The translations under genes were made by a program, and so were the position numbers. DNA of 64,000 nucleotides from Ilyonectria destructans (Eukaryota > Ascomycota > Sordariomycetes > Hypocreales > Nectriaceae), in the NCBI GenBank assembly GCA_020740775.1, contig JAHEWK010000008.1, positions 2,046,001 through 2,110,000 on the forward strand. The letters are read 5' to 3'. Positions 30,059-41,312 of the stretch are shown piece by piece. The stretch's first letter is position 1. Every line of letters starts with the position of its first letter. Below the pieces are notes generated by a model. The model ran no database searches. It was not told the DNA's origin and worked only from the letters and a program-made list of their open reading frames with translations.

Positions 30059-30859
30059 GGTGTGCATGCAGGCAAGGGTGCGACAGACGCAAACCAGGGT
30101 CCAGGGGGGGATAGCTCGACGCTTCTTACTGGATGGAGGGATGTGATGGATGCAAGGTACCAGGCACAAGGCACACAAAAAAAAAGATCACACAAGGCAT
30201 ACTGTACCGACCGACCAGGGCAACGACAAGGCCACACGCAAGGGACCGGGCATAAGGCTCAGCCGGAGGATCTAGACTTCCCTTGCTTTGTGCTACATAT
30301 ACCACACACGGGCTAATTATTCCTCGATGTCGTGTCGATGGAATCGCCACAGCCAAGTAAAAATAAATCCATTAAATGGGTTCGAACCGGATCGAGCCGA
30401 ACTCAAGGTTTTGTCTTGCTCGTTCCGTCACCTCACCGAGACGAGAAAATGGATGCGACCCGTTCTTGCCCCGAGATTCGCGAAGCAGTCAATCAATCAA
30501 TCTCTTGCGCCGCAGTTTAGGCATGGGGGGGTTTTATCCTCCAATACTGGGGCGTTGTCTCGACCGAGGCCGCCTCTGCCTTTCAGACTTTTTGGGGCGC
30601 CGTGTCAAATCGGCGATAACAGCAGGGTGGGAATGAGAAGAAAAAGAAAATACAGGCGAGCAAACACGCAAAAGCTCGATTGGTCACGGACAATATGACA
30701 GGTCAGCTGTCATGAACAGACCTCGAGGCTCGTCCCGGTCCCGTAGAAGCAAAAGAAAATCGAGGCATCTCGTCATCTGCCGAATACGCCCCTCGGTCCT
30801 TGGGTACAGTGGGCGTGCAAAAGTTCCGACAATATGCCTAATTTACACTAAAAGGATCA

Positions 30860-30968
30860 GCTTTCAAAAAGTAATAGATATAAATAAATTAAAAATCTTA
30901 CGATTTATAAATTTATAAATTTAATAATATTTATATAAACTTAATAAATGATTTTTTACAATACTGAA
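30860..30968. other. Strongly AT-rich block
   Basis: About 100 bp almost free of G and C, built from short TTTATAAA/AATTTATAA repeats, set sharply within moderately GC-rich flanks. It could be an unwinding element, a scar of an AT-rich inserted element or matrix-attachment DNA; nothing in the sequence decides. Confidence 0.5.
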
Positions 30969-31025
30969 ATTTAAGTAGTCAGAGCTTTTACACGTAACTG
31001 TAGGTTGCAAGGATGCTGGGCTTCA

Positions 31026-31037
31026 TACTACGTAGTA
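31026..31037. repeat. Perfect 12-bp palindrome TACTACGTAGTA
   Basis: Self-complementary 12-mer. Shorter TACGTA-containing relatives recur elsewhere in the gene-free block and in the spacer near 14,253. It might be a binding site for a dimeric factor or a compositional habit of this genome. Confidence 0.7.
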
Positions 31038-32450
31038 GTCCATGAAAAATGGCCGGCAATATTTTCTTTTTTTGACTCTCTTTTCCTGGTTCAATGGCTC
31101 GGTTGCACTCGCCATCAGAGGGCCAAGACTTCTCGTTTCTTCTTCCCGCCCATTTTCTTTCCTTTTTCTCCGTCCCGTCTACTCTCCACCGCACCACAAT
31201 ACCATGTAGTCCGCATGGCTGCCGCTGTCACCCCATCCCAACCTCGACGCCATGCCGAATAACACACACCCAACCCCGTCTCCCCATTGTGGAGTTGACG
31301 TCGTCCCATGCCGATGGTTTTTCTTTTGTTTTCTTTGCTTCTTTTACATTTTGGAGAACATCTATGTGCCAATGTACCTGTGCGCATCTACATGCATCCT
31401 GCGTGCATTTACATGATTGATTACTTACTTATTCGGGGCGGGTAGGTGGAATGCGGAAGAGAAAAGTCGCCGCATCGGTTCCGCGAACAAAACAAGAACG
31501 ACGTTCTTGGGGTCGCGCCCAAAACCTACTCCCTACTGGGTCGGGGTGGGCGGATCATGTCTCTCCTCGGTCCCGGGGTCTTCTTGTGCCGCTGAGTCGG
31601 GTCCGTTCCGTCTCGTCCTGTGTCGATTTTTGTGCAAATAACTTACTTAGGCCCCTCGGTCGTGCGCTGTGCTCGAATAGATCGTCGTCACCCGCACCGT
31701 GACATTGTCGTGGACGAGTTCATGACTCGCCGGCCCTCATTTCCGTGGCCCGTCTCCGCAAGTGGCCGGCCTGTTCTTGGGGAGGGGGGACCATCTCCAA
31801 TAGTCGGTGCCCGTTGGCCTTTCCCACGGATACGGTAGCATTGTTATTCGTGCTTGGGTACGTGGTACTACCGTACTACGTAGGCGTCGGGCACCCCCAT
31901 CGAACCAAGTCCATCGCAATCCCTCGTCCATCAACCATCCCCGATTCATCCAACCGCCCGCAGCCGGACAGGCAAGCTACGACAGTTCCGCACTCCGTTC
32001 AAGCCCCGAGACGCTGCTGCTGGGACATGGTCGTACGCATCCGTACCGCGTACTTTTTACTGTATTTCTCTCTGTCAGTTGGTATCCCCTTCCTCGATCC
32101 GTGGCATGGCATCGCCTGGGTAAGCTTGCATTTAAACTATCGCCTCTCACGTGCATGTTGTGAATAAAAGCCACCACTGCTTGCAACAACAATAGAGAGA
32201 GAGGCGAACTCGGAAATATCTGAGTCCGAGTCTGTGTAACCAAGCCATTCAATAGAACAATAAACAATAAAGGCCCGGCCGCGGTCTCGTCAATTAAGCC
32301 TCATGACTGCACCTGCTTCAACAAGCCCATCGCTGGCTGGATCAGACCCCAACGGGCACCTCGCAATACGCCAGCCCACTTCCAACGCAAGCGGCGTCTG
32401 TGCCAGGCCGCGACGAACCATTCTTGTGCTATTATGTAGGACGGCCAAGC

Positions 32451-32476
32451 CCAACAAGCCAACAAGCCAACAAGCC
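32451..32476. repeat. 8-bp tandem repeat CCAACAAG x3
   Basis: Three exact CCAACAAG units in tandem plus a partial fourth, in non-coding DNA. Confidence 0.85.
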
Positions 32477-32546
32477 CGTGGCCCAAGCCAAAACAAAGCC
32501 GTCGTCGCCCCAAGCCAGCCAGGGAGCGAGGCGAAGCTATTACGAC

Positions 32547-32632
32547 GAGCACGCACCAGAGCACAATAGCACCAAAGCACGCACCATAGCACAATAGCAC
32601 CAGAGAGCACGCACCAGCGAGCACGCACCACA
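32547..32632. repeat. About 30-bp imperfect repeat (GCACGCACCA...AGCACAATAGCACCA)
   Basis: Two roughly 30-bp units starting at about 32549 and 32577 are followed by partial GAGCACGCACCA copies. The common core is AGCACAATAGCACCA. Confidence 0.7.
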
Positions 32633-33462
32633 GGCAACCCGCCCCAGCAGCCCGTCAGCCATGATCCCTGAACAGTGATCGCCCACCGAACCACGGCCCC
32701 GAACCACACCCCCGGCGGCCACTATGACTGTCCAGTAGTTAGGTACTGTACCTGCCTACCCACGCCCAGGTACCTAGGCCACCCACCTAGACCACCTACC
32801 TACCTTACCTAGACCTACCCACCACGCCGCCTCCCAGGGGCCCTAAACGACGCTCGGGCGCCTCCTAACCATCGCCTGGACCGCTGTTGGGCCTAGCTCC
32901 AACCCCCGCAGAGGAGTCGAGGGTCCCCCCCCCTGACGCCTCGTTCGCTTTCGTCTTGTCCGTCTCGTCTCTCTGCTCATCCGCTCTGCGCATCCGCTCT
33001 GGTCCCTCAAAAGCGCCGCGCCCCGTCTCCCGTCAACCAGTGCTACGCCTGCGCCTGTGTCCGCCTGTGTCCGCCTGTTGTCTGCCTGTGTCTGCCTGCC
33101 TCAAGGCTCGAGCCTATCCCAATTCCCCCCCCGTGCAAGGAAGGACAATCGCTCTCCCGTCTCCGTCTTCCTCCCTCCTCCCTCCTCCCCCTTGCATCCT
33201 CGGCCCAACGACGATTCTCTCTTCGTTCTTCCGTATTTTTTGTGAGAACAGAGGATCATTTAGGCTTTGTCTACTCTTGTTCGCTTCGCCTCGTCCGCCA
33301 ACTTGCTCGTCGCTCGTTCCTCTCCGTCGTCCGTCGCTCCTCGTCTCGTCCGAACCCAGAGCCCCACCATCCTCGTCGAGCTCCTCGCGCCTTATCAGCC
33401 CAGAATTGGAACAACACCACAACACCACCACCTCCCCCAAAACCCACCTCTGCTCAATCACC

Positions 33463-35370
33463 ATGGGCCTCTTCTCTCGCAAAGAGAAGGCCCCGAAGGC
33501 CGAGCCCGCCATCAACACCAACCAGTCCAATGCCAGCATCAACTCGCATGCCTCCAGCCTGAGGTCGCCTCCCGGCGCTGGTGGGCGCAACCCGCTCAAC
33601 CGCTCCTCGGCCGCCAGCACCTCACCTGGAACTCCATTGACGCCCATGTCGCCTATCAAACTCCCCAAGATCGACCTCCCACGCCCTCCGGACCCTCAAC
33701 TGGACCCTGCCGGCTACCTGCGAAGTCTCGGCGCTGTGAGGGAGCGGAGCAAGATCGTCACTGACAAGGCGTTTCGCAATGATCTGAAGCACTTCGACGT
33801 CGACATGCAAAAGTTCCCCGATGTTGTGACTTTTGTTTCGGGTATCATCAAGGTACGTCACATTGTCTTGTCTTGATTGCGCAAATGGCATTCGCGCCAT
33901 AGCTTGTCGCTCTCCAGAGTCACACGCCACCCACAGCTTTGACTGCTTCCATGTTGGTGACGAGCATTGCCGCTGACCCTTGCGCCTGCAGAGAGATTAC
34001 GATGCCCCCTTCACTAGTATTCCTCCCCACGGAAGATACCAACACTTCGCCGTCGGCGGTCGAGATCGTATTGCGCAGCTTCTATCAACCTGGCCCGACA
34101 CCGTCGATAACACCGAGCGCTGCCGTCGTCTAGTTGACCTGTTCCTCATTAGCGTCTTGCTGGATGCGGGAGCCGGCACCCAATGGTCTTACAAGAGCAA
34201 TGAGAATGGACGCATATACCGCCGATCAGAGGGCATTGCCGTGGCGAGCTTGGAAATGTTCAAGGCTGTAAGTGCCTGACTCGTGTTGATCTCTAGTCCC
34301 AATCCAGTAACTGACTCGTCCCCAGGGGTTATTCTCCGGAAACCCTAGCAACAAGTTCCAGGTCGACAAGCAAGGTTTGAAGGCCCTGACTCTCGAGAAG
34401 CTTACTGCTAGCCTCCAGTCGAGGCCCGGCAACGAAATGGCCGGCCTTGAGGGCCGCACCGACATGCTGGTCCGGTTAGGCAGTGCTCTCCAAGACAAGC
34501 CGGACTATTTTGGCGACGATGGCCGACCCGGAGACTTGATTGGTGAGTCTGCGCAAACGATCTGCAGCTTTCCCGTGTGTTAACTTGTTCCCAGATCATC
34601 TCCTTGGCCATCCCTCGACTCAGGCGTCCTCGGTGCTCATCGTTCCTCTCCCCGTCCTCTGGAACGTCTTGATGACTGGCCTCGCTCCCATCTGGCCCCA
34701 ATCCCGAACTTCCATGAACGGCGTCTCCCTCGGCGATGCTTGGCCTTGCCAGTCGATGCCTCAGCCAGGCGCTTCGGCTAAAATATCCGCCTTCCCTAAC
34801 AACTCCAACGCCGCCGCATGGGAGTCCATTCTTCCTTTCCACAAGCTCACACAGTGGCTCACCTACTCGCTCATGCAGCCTATGCAGTCTCTTCTGAAAA
34901 TGCACTTTGCTGGTACCGAGTTGCTCACAGGCTTGCCCGAGTACCGAAACGGTGGCCTCTTTGTGGACCTGGGCGTCCTTACGCTCAAGAAGGATGATTC
35001 GGAGCGCGGTCTTCAGAACTACGCCGACTATTGCCGACGCACAGGCTCCAGTGGCGTCGAGGTTGCACCCATGTTCGAGCCCAGTGACGACGTCATCGTT
35101 GAGTGGAGAGGTGTTACAGTTGGTTTATTGGACCGACTTGCTGCGGATGTGAACAGGGCGCTCAAGGCGGACCTGGCTGGTCACGAGTTGACTCTGGCCC
35201 AGTTGTTGGAGGCGGGTAGCTGGAGAGTAAGACATTCCCCCGAAACCCCTGGATTTTCAAGACATTCGACTAACAACAACCCGCAGGGTGGCCGTGAAAT
35301 TGCCGAGATCAACCGGCCTAATACTAAGGAGCCTCCGATTCTGATTGAGAGCGACGGCACCGTATTCTAA
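33463..35370 (+). CDS. URC4: Uracil catabolism protein URC4 (DUF1688)
   Basis: Member of the DUF1688 family, which includes Lachancea URC4 and fission yeast urg3 and is tied to the alternative uracil degradation (URC) pathway; its precise biochemical step is not established. Exons are 33463-33852, 33992-34267, 34326-34542, 34595-35226 and 35287-35370 (532 residues), with all junctions in frame. After a Ser/Pro-rich N-terminus (about 1-85) comes SLGAVRERSKIV, then HGRYQHFAVGG, LVDLFLISVLLDAGAG with WSY, SEGIAVASLEMF, GLEGRTDML, PLPVLWNVLM, GDAWPC, ILPFHKLTQWLTYSL and PEYRNGGLFVDLGVL. This set of motifs runs almost end to end in the family. No membrane segment or signal. The other URC genes are not beside it. 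It is preceded by 7 kb without genes, and uracil induction is known for the yeast relatives but cannot be read here. The open frame continues upstream of 33463, but the Met there starts the recognisable protein. Confidence 0.93.
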
Positions 35371-36209
35371 TGTTTAAACCCAGTAGAAGGGTGGTAGTAT
35401 TGTGGGGGTGTTGAAGCAAAGAGGGAAATCATGATGCAACGCAACGTCATCAGAATAGAGAAAGGGTAAAGGGAAGGGGTATGTGTGGGTTTTGGCGGAG
35501 GTGGCAGGACTTTTTTATCTTCCTTGTGAAAACGCCATGAAGCATTTCTAAAGACATATATTCCTTATGCCCCCGTGGCCCCCGTCGGGAAAAGGGGGGG
35601 GCCTCAAAAGCAGCAAGGGCGGAAGGGGGCCCGCATCTTAGGCTAGTTCTGATAATGGAGAGTGCAAGCAAGTCGTGGAATGGAAGCCTGTGTTTGCGCT
35701 TTGGATCAATCAATTGGAGTGGTCTAGGTTCATGACGGTGGTATTTGTGGTACAAGTGGTGTCTATGGTTCTTGAGAGTTGCGATATCCCTTTGCGGTCC
35801 AATCAGAAGAGCCTCGGGGGAACATCCACCGTCAAGATCAGAGTCACAAGACGCAGATTTATATCTAGTTTCTTCATTTTTTGAGGATGGGAGTTCCCAG
35901 GTTATTACACTGTACACCTATACACTTGTACATTTCTCATCATTTCCAGCGCCAGAGGGGAAGCTTTTCTCGCTTCCCCATGCCTCTCTAATTGTACAAT
36001 GAACCCCCGTCCGCTCCGGAGGGGGGAGATGCTTTCCAAGGACCCAATATCTTCCGCCCACCCGCTATATTTACACAGGCCCATGCAACGGCTGCCGCCT
36101 CTTTTAGATTCTCTGTGTCCTTACTCCATGTAACCTCTGTTTCCCCTTGGTCGCGCGATCGCTGGCTTGCTTGCTTGGCTTTGAAATGGTACAGGCGGGA
36201 CGTGATAAT
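35371..36209. other. Intergenic region between convergent URC4 and OXA1
   Basis: About 840 bp, no coding signal. Two 3' UTRs expected. Confidence 0.55.
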
Positions 36210-37808
36210 TTACTGGCCCTTGTACTTCTTCTGGAACTCGTCGCGCTCGAGCTGCTTGCGCATAGTCTCGAGCTTGCGCATGGTTTCCTTCCGCTTCTTC
36301 TCGGCGCGCTCCGCCTCGGTGCCAGCATAGTTGCCGGTGTAGCTGCCAACCTGATCGGAGACGCTCTTCTTCATGTCACCTAGGTTGTTGGTGAGGCGCT
36401 CACGGAGGCCGGAGATGCCAGGGCTGGTGGGGCGGGGGGCCTCGTACTTGACCTCCTCGACGGTGAGGATGGGGAGGCCGACAGCACGGCGGATGGTGGC
36501 GTTGTTGAGGACAACAGCCTGGAGGAGGGTGGCGGCACCGGTAGACACCATCATGAGGTTGACACCGGCGGAGAGGAAGGTAGTACCGATGAAGCCGACG
36601 GTACCAAAGACCCACATCATCTTCTTCATCATGGCCTTTTGGCTAGCGGGCGCATACTTGGAGTTGACCTGGTTGGGGTGTCAGAGCAGAATTTCGGGGG
36701 AAAATGCGCAAAGGAATGGAGGCTCACCATCATAGCACCGAACAGGAGACCAGAACCCAGAGCGGGCAGGATGAAGTAAGGGTCCGACGAGGTCAGGTCG
36801 GAGAACCAGAGGTAGCCGCTGGTCTCTAGGGAGGGCACAGGGATGTTGGACATGCCGCTGATGATTCGGAACAGACCGAAACTGAAGGGGATCTGCACAA
36901 AGGACCACAGCATGCCAGAGTTGTAGGCGCCGTACTGCTCGCGGACCATCTTGTTGAGGAACTGGCCCTTTTGGAGGATCTCGCGGTCTCCAGTCTGGTA
37001 GCCCTTCTTGACAAGTTCGAGGGCCTCCTTTCCGCGGGGGTCCTGGCGCATCAGGTTCATGGCGGCGTTGAAGCGTAAGCTGCGGACCTGCGGGTAGAAC
37101 ATGACAGCACGCAGGAGCAGGGCCGTGGCGATGATGGAGCCACCCCAGCCCCAGCCGCTGTAGACGTGGACGTGCTCGAGCAGCCACTGCATCGTTGAGG
37201 TCGGGCCCCAGCCGTAGTCGAGGCCGAGCGCCGAGAGGAAGCCCAGGCCCTCGGGCATGTTGAGGATGGAGGCGCTGCCCAGGTCGGCGATGGAAGCGAG
37301 GTCGAGGTCGGTGGGGAGGACGGGGGTGTCGACGGCAGCCGGAGGGGCAACGGCGACGATCTCGGCGGGCGTGGCCGCGGCGTCAGAAGCCGCAGGAGAA
37401 ACCACGGTCGTTTGCACAGGGATTTCGGGAGTTGTCGTCGTTGTCGTCACAGCCTCAGGAACCGCCGGCTCACTCTTCTTTCCATAACCCCAGAGCGACA
37501 GGGTCCTGGCACCACCCAACACGGCGGGCGCCGCAACACCTTTCGCACCAACCCGCGAGCCAGCCAACAAGGCAGCGCGAGGGCTCTTCATGGCAGTTCC
37601 GAATTGTCGGCCATCTCCGAGTCGTCGGGGAATAGTCCTCGAGATCTGCAAACGCACCATTACCAGGTCAGCAAGCCGGACGGAGGGGGCAAGGGCCGAA
37701 GAGCCATTGCGGGAGCAAATGGCGGGTTTGACGCACGGATTGGCTAGACAGTTGCCTCTGGAACGCCCCTGAGGGCAGGGAGCGCACAATTCCTCTGCTG
37801 GGGAGCAT
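36210..37808 (-). CDS. OXA1: Mitochondrial inner-membrane insertase OXA1
   Basis: YidC/Oxa1-family insertase that places mitochondrially and nuclear-encoded proteins into the inner membrane. Model of three exons: 37737-37808, 36728-37645 and 36210-36668 (482 residues). The first exon (MLPSRGIVRSLPSGAFQRQL...) joins ...SSQS to ISRTIPRRLG... across a 91-nt intron and supplies a basic presequence; a simpler unspliced start at 37660 (MVRLQISRT) is the alternative. After an Ala/Pro/Thr-rich linker, the 60-kDa-IMP domain spans about 150-390. Hydrophobic segments are at WGGSIIATALLLRAVMFYP, YNSGMLWSFVQIPFSFGLF, SDPYFILPALGSGLLFGAMM and MMWVFGTVGFIGTTFLSAG. The conserved FYPQVRSLRFNAAM loop is also present. 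The C-terminus is a charged coiled coil (EAERAEKKRKETMRKLETM) typical of the ribosome-binding tail of fungal Oxa1. The mitochondrial import gene MIM1 lies directly upstream on the same strand. Confidence 0.92.
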
Positions 37809-38347
37809 GGCGGCGGCGTGGGTGGATAGAGAATGGACGAGTTGAAGATACACTGCGACCAAAAAAATCCCGGTACGATGTCTGCGTGATCGGCTAAATA
37901 TCGGCTCCGCGCCGGTGGTCGGCACCCCAGACGGTCATGGGTCAGTATGTCTTGGTAGATACCTGTTAGGGAATAACACTGAAATCTTCAAGGGAGGCAG
38001 GTTATAGCGATCATGACGGAGAGTAATATGCAGTGAGCCCTGATTAAAAAGGATGTGTTGGGAGAACCTTGCCCTGTTGAGGCTGTATCTACATCTGAGT
38101 GTGGTTCTGCATCATCGCTGAACCCCAAGTACCCGTCTAAATGATGTAGCCATTACATATGCCATGCTCCATGCTGTATCTATTTCGTGATTTCCCCAAT
38201 TGCGCCCTTTATATACTCTTGGACCAAATGGAAACATAAATAGGTGGAGAAGCTGATGAGTGTCGAGGGAGTTTGAGCCGCACTTGCGCCCCCAAAGTCG
38301 ATATTTGCCAGAAGGCTATATCGGATTCAAGTTCATGCAGTGACCCT
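37809..38347. other. Intergenic region OXA1 / MIM1
   Basis: 540 bp between the MIM1 stop and the OXA1 start on the same strand. It carries the OXA1 promoter; no certain motif was seen. Confidence 0.5.
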
Positions 38348-38858
38348 TCACTCCAAGCTCGCGATGTCGCTTAGTGACGGCCGAGGGCTGTATGATCGAT
38401 CCCGAAGCTCGATGCCGGGTCCGATCGGATGGGCTCTCCGTCGGGAGAGGGGGAAGACCTAGGGATTGTTAGCGCGAACCCCGAAGATGCGACGCAGAGG
38501 ATGGCGTTGTCTATATCACCGCCCTGTGCCATAATTTCAACGCGGTATGGACAAGAGGGCAAAATATTCAACACATAAAAGAAGGATTACCCACCTTAGT
38601 GCCTCCCCATCCTAGCCTGAACGCAGCCTCATGGGCAAAGAGCTCTCCGAATCCCAGCATCATACCGTTGATGAAGGGCAGCAGCAGGTTGATGGCAGCG
38701 CCTCGGACCAGGGACCACACGGTCGGGGGCTTGTAGAGAATGATGGGCGAGTTGGACGACGCTGGTGATGAAAGATCCTCGGCTGAATACAGCTCGCTGT
38801 CGGAACGTATCGTAACGCCGGACTCGGAGAGGTGGTTGAGTTGCTCGTCGGAGGACAT
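38348..38858 (-). CDS. MIM1: Mitochondrial import protein MIM1 (TOM13)
   Basis: Small outer-membrane protein that inserts and assembles multi-span and signal-anchored outer-membrane proteins and helps build the TOM complex; confined to fungi. Exons are 38595-38858 and 38348-38458 (124 residues, 136-nt intron). The acidic Ser-rich cytosolic N-terminus (MSSDEQLNHLSESGV...) is followed by the single membrane helix at about 58-80. That region reads TVWSLVRGAAINLLLPFING, then MMLGFGELFAHEAAFRLGWGG, and contains GxxxG-type spacing (GMMLGFGE). The splice joins GWGGTK to VFPLSRRR, restoring the basic segment that follows the helix in the family. Total length is within the usual range of 100-150. The Met at 38858 is preferred over a longer upstream frame with unrelated, Pro/Arg-rich sequence. 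Confidence 0.93.
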
Positions 38859-39468
38859 TATGGCGGTTTTGACTCGGTTTGAGAGTGGCAAGGAGCGAGG
38901 AGAGATGCGACGCAGATGGTCGGAAGCGGGGCGATCGCAGAGGTCGAAAGACTGGGACACGCCGGGTTGCGGTTTTGCGGGAGGATGAGCGCCAAGCTTC
39001 AACAAACGGCCGAGGATGGTGTTGACGACAGCCGCCCTAGCTTGCGGCCGTGGCCGGGGCTTCGGTGGATCGCTGTTCCGGTGGGGTACAGCTCGTGGCA
39101 CGCGCCACCACCGCCACCGCCACTAGACGGCTGTTTGTTGAGGCTGAAGCCTCAATGTGGGGGCTCGCTCATGGAAGGTTCGAGGTACGTACCGATATTC
39201 ATGCCACTTTATTAGCAAGCTGGAGCTTGGCTGACGAGGCGACGAGCTGCCTGCCAGTGTAGCTGGCCTCTGACCTCCAACAAACTTCACCGTCACACCA
39301 ACACCTTTTCACAATCTCACAGCTCCTTGCCACCAGCGTGGGCAGGAATTCTTTCTATCTTTCCACCTGCGACTGACTCTGCGCTTGACTGCGTCCAGAT
39401 TCCCGCCTCTTGTAAACTTCCATTTTCCCGGTTCCCTCTCCAGATACCCCGCCTCCCGCTTCCTCAAG
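38859..39468. promoter_or_regulatory. Divergent promoter region MIM1 / Shp1-like gene
   Basis: 610 bp between opposed starts, presumably holding both promoters. The Shp1 side is pyrimidine-rich just before its ATG. No exact known box called. Confidence 0.4.
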
Positions 39469-40861
39469 ATGGCCGACTCAGAAGATCCCGAGGCCAAGGT
39501 CCGCCAGTTCTCTACCATGTGCAATTCGAGCGCAGAGGAGGTATAGTTCCTTGCCCTCTTAGCCTCATACTAGCCAAGAGCCTCTATGACGGTCACCGCT
39601 GACTGTAAGAGCCAGGCCACCCAGTACCTCGAAGCTCACAACTGGGACATTTCCGCTGCCTGTACCGCCTGGTTCGAGGATGCTGAGGAGGAGCCCGCAG
39701 CCACCGCACGTGGCTCCCAGTCCCAGGCCGCGAGCGACAATTACACCGGTCCCCGAACTCTCGATGGCCGACCAGCCCCCGAAGCTAGCTCCAGCAGTAG
39801 CCGAGCGGCGCGCAAGCCAGCGACACAGCAAAAGAAGAAGGGCATTGCCACCCTTGGATCACTTGGAGGCGGATCGCATCATCACGACGATGACGATGAC
39901 GACGATGACGATTTCGATGGCGACGACGATGATGATGGACGAGGAAACCTCTTTGCGGGTGGTGAGAAGTCGGGCTTGGCGGTGCAGGACCCCAACAACA
40001 AGCCGCAAGAGGGCGGTCCTAAGAAAATCATCAGCGACATCCTAGCCAAGGCCAGAGCGTAAGTTCCTAGCCTGTCCACATGCCTGACTTTAAACCGAAC
40101 TAACAGCCCATAGCAACGCCACGCGCCAGGATACCGATCCCGAAGCGGGTCCTTCCGAGCCATCACGCTTCCGCGGCTCTGGTATGACCCTGGGTGGTGA
40201 TGGTGTCGAAAGCCGAAGCATTCCTGATCCTCAGGGCGCCGCTCGGCCTAGCAATGCTCAGGCTCAGGAGCGTGTGCTTCACATCTGGCAGGACGGGTTC
40301 AGCATCGACGACGGAGAGCTCCGCCGTTTCGACGACCCGGCCAACCAGGTCGACCTCCAGATGATCCGGTCTGGTCGCGCGCCGCTGCATCTCATGAACG
40401 TGCAACATGACCAACCCGTGGATGTGAAGCTCCATCAGCACGACACTCCATATACCCCCCAGCCCAGACAATACCGACCCTTTGGAGGCTCCGGCCGTCG
40501 TCTAGGAAGCCCAGTCCCTGGTGACGGAAACGAAGCCAGCTCTCTGGACGCCGCGGTGTCCACTTCAACGCCCGCAGCGACCTCCAGCTCCGGTGCGGCT
40601 CCTACCGTGGATAACTCCCAGCCAACCATCATGATCCGCATCCAGATGCCTGATGGAACTCGGCTGCCTGCTCGATTCAACACTAACCACACCATTGACG
40701 ACGTGTACGGCTTCGTTCAGGGGGCGTCGGCCGACACTCGGACTCGGCCGTGGGTGCTGGCCACGACATTCCCCAACAAGGAACACAGCGATCGTAGTCT
40801 GGTCCTGGGAGAGATGGCGGAGTTTAAGAAGGGCGGTACGGCTGTGGTCAAGTGGGCATAA
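39469..40861 (+). CDS. SHP1: p47/Shp1-type UBX protein (Cdc48 cofactor)
   Basis: Adaptor linking the AAA ATPase Cdc48/p97 to ubiquitylated cargo, used in membrane fusion, autophagy and PP1 regulation. Exons are 39469-39540, 39610-40058 and 40114-40861 (422 residues). The first junction follows a CTGAC branch-like site directly before TGTAAG. Domains: UBA-like at about 5-45 (KVRQFSTMCNSS...ATQYLEAHNWDISAAC); an acidic run of nine Asp then DFDGDDDDDG at about 127-142; KKIISDILAKARA at about 168-180. The SEP domain is at about 215-285 (VLHIWQDGFSIDDGELRRFD, PLHLMNVQHDQPVDVKL). The UBX domain is at about 340-422 (IMIRIQMPDGTRLPARFN, VLATTFPNKEHSD) and carries the FPNKE version of the loop that binds Cdc48, in place of the commoner FPR. 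The Asp run is coded by GAC/GAT triplets, so length variation between strains is likely. Confidence 0.94.
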
Positions 40862-41312
40862 GTAGGCCCCGGTTCATGGGTTGGCGTCAAGAGGACGGAC
40901 AGGGGCTCAACGCCTCCAAAGTCCGGGAGTGAATTTGATAGAATGGAGACAGACTGCCAGTGGCTGGCTGCTCCCGTACGCATGACAAAATCACGATAGA
41001 TGGTTCGCAAGGACTACATCGTCCTTTAACACTGCGTTCTATGTGAAGGTGATCCAAGTTCTGTCCGTCGTGAATACGCTGTCTATTATCACACGGCATT
41101 CTTTCCATGTAGCCGCTATGAGTAGCTCATCTAAATATCCAAAGTCATGTTTGCCAACGCCGTTCATCACCTTGACTAAAGTGGTATCTCGACGCCCCAA
41201 CGCCCAAGAAAAACATCCATGTCAAACAACCATTATCTTCCTCTCTCAAACTCAAACTCGCCGCGCTTTTTCGTCTCTGTTCAGATTACATTTACACATT
41301 CCGTTGCATCTC
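40862..41312. other. Intergenic region between convergent Shp1-like gene and GTR1
   Basis: About 450 bp, no coding signal; 3' UTRs of both. Confidence 0.55.

Larger units (their letters stand above)
26291..33462. other. 7-kb gene-free block upstream of URC4
   Basis: No open frame here shows a domain, signal peptide or consistent splice pattern. The block instead carries clusters of short tandem repeats (separate entries), palindromic TACGTA/GTACGTAC strings (for example near 27064, 31026-31037 and 31870), poly-purine runs, an AT-rich block near 30.9 kb and CTACCTACC-type repeats at 32735-32825. The final 500 bp are pyrimidine-rich and form the URC4 leader. Confidence 0.55.

Noticed and set aside
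32887..33462. Open upstream extension of the first URC4 exon
   Set aside because: Low-complexity Pro/Ser/Arg translation of a pyrimidine-rich leader. The family protein starts at the Met at 33463.
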